Source of the DNA: Tetranychus cinnabarinus
Taxonomy: Eukaryota > Arthropoda > Arachnida > Trombidiformes > Tetranychidae
Assembly: GCA_022266195.1 (NCBI GenBank)
Contig: WHVY01000009.1
Location: forward strand, 1,674,001-1,738,000
Length of the DNA stretch: 64,000 nt
Reading direction: 5' to 3'
The position numbers and the translations under genes are program-made. Below are positions 59,775 to 64,000 of this stretch, in pieces. The notes beneath the pieces are model-generated. The model was given only the letters and a program-made list of their open reading frames with translations, was not told where the DNA came from and ran no database searches. How positions within the stretch are numbered: position 1 is the first letter of the stretch; each line of letters begins with the position of its first letter.

Positions 59775-62313
59775 TCATTCAAAATTAATACGACTTGTAA
59801 ATAGCTCTTTGGAAATTGAACTTTCTTCGGAATTTTTCTTATGTTTTTTGCGTTTCTTATTCGCAAACCTTTTTTGCTTCTCAGCTTTTGATCCAGATCC
59901 TTGAGAACCACTTATTGAAGAGATCACTTTTTCGCTTGAAGCTCTAATACCATCAATTGTCGGACGCATTGGTGTAATAAACTTTTGTATTGCATCCAAC
60001 TCTTCAGTGGAATTGCAATCGTTTATTATGGAGCAAAAATCAGTAATCAATTGCCTTCTGCGCGACTCAAAATCAGCTTTTTTGGATGTGACAGGAAGTA
60101 AATTCAAGCTATCATCTACTTTATTCACTTCAGCAGTGGATGAATTTATAATCAAATCTGCAGCTATATCATCATTATCATCAATTTGCTCTGTGCTTGT
60201 TTGTGGAAGTTTTTCTTTTCTCTTCATTGCGACAAAATGAATGTGTTTACACATGTTCCCACGAATCACGAAATCATAGCATTCACAACTGACTTCTTTC
60301 ATGCACACATCACAGCTTTCACAATAGAGTAAACAATTGCATTCGCTGACTTTTTTGATTGATACGCAATAAATGTTTATTTCATTCGTTTTTTGCGAAA
60401 CGACTGACCATTTATCAGGTTCCAAAGCGTCCGGAGCAAAACTGAATGAACAATTCAGTGCACTTTCGTGTCTTGATCTCAATTCAGTTAGTTTTGAAGG
60501 AACATAACCTTTCTCGTTCCGTATGAGTTTCTCATATTGCATACCATAGGTTAATTTCATCAAACATGCGATCGAGTCATCCATTCTTTTGACTTTTTTG
60601 CCCTCCATGTAAACATGTTTCAGGTTTCTGTAAAATTTAAACCCCCGTAAACCCCCGTAATGGCAAAAAACAAGATTAGTTTTGGAATTAAGATTTGAAA
60701 GCAGATCATACCTGTGAAAGTTTTCCAGATGCATATTTGTATTGATTCCTAGATATTTTCGATAGCACATAGCCCATTGTTTGACTCTGTTACAATAGTT
60801 GAGTCGTAAATACGAAACAAAACTTTTTGATTCATTTTTACTTTCATATTTCTTTAAGAAGAAATCTAAAAGAGCCGAAAATTCTTTTTCATCAAGCTGT
60901 TGATGAACGGCTAATAAATCTCCCTTGAGCTCTTTTTTTGTTTCTGGACATGGAATAGTTGAAATGTGTTTGTTCCAATTTTTCAATACATGCCACGTAC
61001 AGAGAAGATGATGCTCAGGTGGACCAATAGTAATACACCAAGCATTATAATAGCCATTGAAATCATCAGACATGAATACTTTTGGAGTTTTAATATTGCA
61101 AACTGATTTGACAGCTGAGAAAAAGGTAACACAAGTTTCAGTGTCAACCTTTGAGCTGTAGAGATACGCAACAGGAAATCCAGTTCTGAAATAAAAATAT
61201 TGTGAGTGATTTATTGCAGCTTAAGTTTTAGTTTAGGATAATATGAAACATGATCTACCTATTTTCATCGACCACCATAATTGTAGTAAGTTGAAAGTCG
61301 TAATCATTGGTACCATGAGTTGAATCAATAGCAATAATATTTTCTCCGTGTTTTTCCAGTAGATAACGTTGGCCGATTGTGGAAATTCCTAACACAAAAG
61401 AGCTTGATCCATCTTCGGCTGGCTCTTGATACAGTATGATTGGATCTTGTTCAGAAGATCTCATTTCTGCAATCCAAGATTCAACACTCACTAATTCATT
61501 CGCGTTTCGGTTAACATTCGCTTTCAAATTGAACGACTTAGTTATGTTTTGTAAATCTTTTTGCGAGGTGAGATGTACTCGATTTACTGTCTCTTTGCTC
61601 CAAGTCATCCTGATTTTGTTCAAGATAGCACAGCGACTCATACCGATTGAAAGATAAGCCGCTAACTCTTCTCTATTTGCTCTTGGTAGATTAATATGTT
61701 TGAGTTCAATTTGATGACCAATATGAGTTTTGTAGAACAACACATTAATATTGCCATCAATCAGTTCAACTTTTATTCTTGATGGACACCTTCCTCCTAT
61801 TTTTCTCGAACCTTGAATCTTCATGTGTCTCGATTTTACTGGCTGCGGTTCAAGTGTTCCTGAGCGATTACAATCATAATACTTTCTATTTGGATTCGAA
61901 GAACTTATTGTATAATAGGATGAAGTTTCATCTTCCATTTGCCTCTTCCATTCATCAAATTCTAAACCCACGTAAACCCCCGTAAATAAATTAGCTTCTT
62001 TATAACAAAAATTTAGTAACTTGAACTCACCTTGCCTCGATGTAAATCGCAAGTTTGTTAATTCAATTTGGATATCATGATGTATTTTGAGGTGATAAAC
62101 ATAATTATCCTGGTTGGTAATTAATTCACTACACAAAACACACTTAAATCCGTTTGCTGTTCTACCATGAGTATTATTTTCATGCTTTCGAAGATTTCTC
62201 TTCTCACTAAATGTCTTCTGACAAGCTCCACAAACAAAATTATTGACAGTTGGGTCAGCTGGGCTAAGATCAGAAACCGGTTTTAAAGGACAAGCCATTT
62301 TACTTATTTTCAA
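59775..62313 (-). CDS. MULE transposase with C2H2 fingers, DDE core and SWIM finger
   Basis: Exons on the minus strand: 62313-62031, 61961-61259, 61185-60712, 60627-59775; 770 residues. N-terminal fingers are FVCGACQKTFSEKRNLRKHENNTHG and a second at FKCVLCSEL. The MULE catalytic domain has IIAIDSTHGTND (Asp about 307), VFMSDDFNGYYNAW (Asp about 369), the structural LLCTWHVLKNW and NTNMHLENFHR (Glu about 483), i.e. a complete DDE set. A SWIM zinc finger, CECYDFVIRGNMCKHIH, lies near 601-617. The tail is Lys-rich (KRFANKKRKKHKK), a likely nuclear signal. Two of the three introns, 69 and 84 bases, are multiples of three without a stop, so retention would keep the frame. The first Met is used; MACPLKP six codons later is an alternative start. 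Confidence 0.92.
60637..60661. repeat. C-run tandem motif 2 of the MULE
   Basis: AAACCCCCGT repeated twice on the plus strand; in the transposase sense this is ACGGGGGTTT twice, 10-30 bases before the 3' splice site of intron 3. Confidence 0.75.
61962..61986. repeat. C-run tandem motif 3 of the MULE
   Basis: AAACCCACGTAAACCCCCGTAA on the plus strand, partly changed in the first unit; in the transposase sense it lies at the 3' splice site of intron 1. Confidence 0.75.
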
Positions 62314-62390
62314 TACAAAAAATCCGGTTGTTATGGTAATTGTTATGCTTTATTTTCATTGGAGGGAGCTGTTTGGTTTTTATCCTCTTG

Positions 62391-62401
62391 TGTCTGAACT
62401 A
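62391..62401. repeat. Target-site duplication of the inserted MULE, right
   Basis: TGTCTGAACTA, identical to 58308-58318. Confidence 0.92.
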
Positions 62402-63702
62402 GTCACTCCTTTTATATCAAAGATGTAAGCTTTTTCATCTTATTTTAACTGTTTTATATTTGAATTTCAATTACACAAGCGAGCAGAGAAACTATCACTT
62501 CGTTTTTTGATAATAAACTCGTAATTAGATAAAACTGGGCAATTTTGAACAATTCGACCGAGACGCCTCCTATCGGCAAAATTTAAAGTAGGGGATTGTT
62601 CCGGATCCAGGCTTTCTTTTGATTGACTGGCCAGTTTTTAATCGTTTTTTCACCCGTAAAACGGTTCTTGGACTAACATTAGTCAATTAACCACAATATT
62701 AGTTGTAATATTTTTCAACACAAAACAAATCTTCATTTCTTTTCCTTTCATTTTCACTTGAAGGATACATTTTTAACGCATTTATTTATGAAAATTAATC
62801 TAATTAGCCCGCCTGAAGTGGATGTATGTAATCCTTTATGAGCCCATATCAAGATAAAAAAAATTAGGTCAAAAATATCAAATCATTGAAAGAAGATATT
62901 ACTATTCAAAGTAAAGATTGTGCAGTGACAGTTTCTCTGCGCGCTTGTTTACAATTTAATCGTCTGATATTAAATCAAATTTCTTTAATACAACAAACTT
63001 GTTTATCATGGGTGTAACAATTCGAAAGCAAAATGAAAATGTTATATCGACAATTGAAAAAGTCGCGCATGTTCCGCCTGGGAAAGAATTGAAAACCCTC
63101 AATATTGCTAAAAGAGGTGCAGTTGTCTACGCTTATGCGTATTGTGAGCAACCATCCCGGGCTGATGATAGGCAAACTATAGTCCGCCACATGAATAAAC
63201 GGGAAGTTTCCGCGAAAAAAATAAAACCAGCTTGTGTTGAAAGGCGAAACCGCAAACCGAAAGAAGGAAAAACATGGCCAAACATTACTCAAACCAAAAA
63301 TGGACGAAATTAATATTTATCGCTGTAATTAATTCTATTGCATGAAAACTATAACTAGTGCATATCATTTTAACAGATTATTGCACTGTACGACCTTTTA
63401 CCGAACCCCATCCAAAACTGATTTTATATAATTTTTGTAATGCAGTTTTGTTTTGCTTGTTTTTAACTAACTAACTGATAGATTATGTACCCTACGCATC
63501 AATTAAGTAAGGCGAAAAATACATTTGTCTGACAGTAGTGTCAAAGTGATCTCAACAATTTTTTCAAATTAATGCTGAAATATATAATTTAGTATAATAA
63601 TGGAGGTTAACATAATAAATTATCGACAATTTTTCACTTACACTCGGCTGTTGGTGACCCTCATCTGGTGACTGTGGACCTATTGCTCCCTAATTTGAAA
63701 AT
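62402..63702. repeat. Long inverted arm, right, outer part
   Basis: 1301 bases that pair with 52224-53524. It ends TAATTTGAAAAT at 63702. Position x in the left arm pairs with 63702 minus (x minus 52224); the ORF ends at 52613 and 52927 map exactly to 63313 and 62999. Confidence 0.92.
62999..63313 (+). CDS. Arm-encoded small basic protein, right copy
   Basis: Identical 104-residue translation to the left-arm ORF, facing outward. The same reservations apply: no known family, and it may be part of a longer transcript. Confidence 0.5.
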   Translation: MFIMGVTIRKQNENVISTIEKVAHVPPGKELKTLNIAKRGAVVYAYAYCEQPSRADDRQTIVRHMNKREVSAKKIKPACVERRNRKPKEGKTWPNITQTKNGRN

Positions 63703-64000
63703 TAAGCAAGAAATTTATTAACTATAATATACTAAATATCAGATACTGAAAATGAAAATTGAATATGAATGACAGTTGAGTGAGTGAAATGAAATCTAAA
63801 ACAATCATTTGGGATAAACCGATTTTTATTAAGCTTCTTGAAAGGTTCATCATTTTTAAACCGATTTGCTATTTTGCCCTTTTGCTGTATTGCCCTTGGT
63901 GTTTTGTCCATAGCTATTTAGCCTTTTGCTATTTTGACCCTCTACCGCCCATAGAGATGAGATCAGGTACTTAGGATGAATTGGCAAGTATTCAGAATCT
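63703..64000. other. Right flank of the transposon nest
   Basis: AT-rich sequence followed by a loose repetition of TTGCTATTTTG / TTTGCCCTT / TTTAGCCTTT words at about 63865-63945. The 64-residue ORF at 63780-63974 is driven by this low-complexity DNA. No gene supported. Confidence 0.5.

Larger units (their letters stand above)
58319..62390. mobile_element. Complete Mutator-like (MULE) DNA transposon
   Basis: 4072-bp element inserted into the right arm of the outer element. The ends are inverted repeats of about 26 bases: CAAGAAGATAAAACCCAAAC... on the left and, read from the right, CAAGAGGATAAAAACCAAAC..., with two mismatches. It is flanked by an 11-base direct duplication. It carries two convergent spliced genes, a C2H2 protein (58418-59628, plus) and a MULE transposase (59775-62313, minus), whose stops are 146 bases apart. 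All catalytic residues and frames appear whole, so it may be autonomous. Its plus-strand gene is clearly GC-richer than the surroundings, as expected for an incomer. Confidence 0.93.

Noticed and set aside
59626..61986. C5/G5 runs as telomeric repeats
   Set aside because: Only two units per site and inside a transposon; not a telomeric array.
63780..63974. 64-residue ORF at the right edge
   Set aside because: Overlaps low-complexity TTTGCTATTTTGCC-type sequence and has no family features.

Overview
This is a stretch of an AT-rich eukaryotic nuclear genome. Genes have short GT-AG introns (mostly 65-110 bases). An RR-type cuticle protein gene (11002-11673) points to an arthropod. Compact genes, a pair of secreted Gly/Ala/Ser-rich silk-like genes and the general layout fit a mite, perhaps a spider mite, but the species is an inference. 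I found no tRNA, rRNA or CRISPR array.

The left part (1-20.7 kb) is ordinary host DNA with five conserved genes. They are a nose-resistant-to-fluoxetine (NRF-6)-type multipass acyltransferase (2012-7850, 5' end not found), ETFB (9353-10664), an RR cuticle protein on the minus strand (11002-11673), an FGFRL1-type kinase-less receptor (13917-16746), and the five-LIM adaptor PINCH/steamer duck on the minus strand (18783-20669). Small MITE-like hairpins lie between genes.

The middle part (about 21.4-50.1 kb) is an inverted, rearranged duplication. Two silk-like genes face away from each other at the outside (21759-22751 minus; 48728-49684 plus). Inside them are two complete polypeptide GalNAc-transferase genes (28932-32044 minus; 39879-42981 plus) and two broken GalNAc-transferase fragments (about 23.79-25.37 kb and 39.51-39.76 kb). 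At the centre is a nested palindromic repeat array (about 33.0-39.25 kb) whose main symmetry axis is near 36284.5. On the right side, RAD51D-like (minus) and ARV1 (plus) form a divergent pair at 43.98-46.03 kb that has no mirror partner on the left. Several MITEs help order the events.

The right part (50.8-63.7 kb) is a nest of DNA transposons. A decayed, intron-containing pogo/Tigger transposase (50.83-52.23 kb) abuts a large element with 2030-base inverted arms of equal length (52224-54253; 57590-58318 plus 62402-63702). Each arm carries an outward 104-residue ORF and an inward, spliced zinc-finger-like ORF. The right arm is split by a second element of 4072 bp (58319-62390). This has its own short terminal inverted repeats and an 11-bp target-site duplication (TGTCTGAACTA), and the uninterrupted left arm shows the empty site. 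The inserted element is a Mutator-like (MULE) transposon with two convergent spliced genes: a 261-residue C2H2 protein and a 770-residue transposase with C2H2 fingers, a DDE triad and a SWIM finger. The core of the outer element (54254-57589) seems to contain broken BRCT-like coding pieces, possibly captured from a host gene. This nested, arm-coding transposon complex is the most unusual system in the window.
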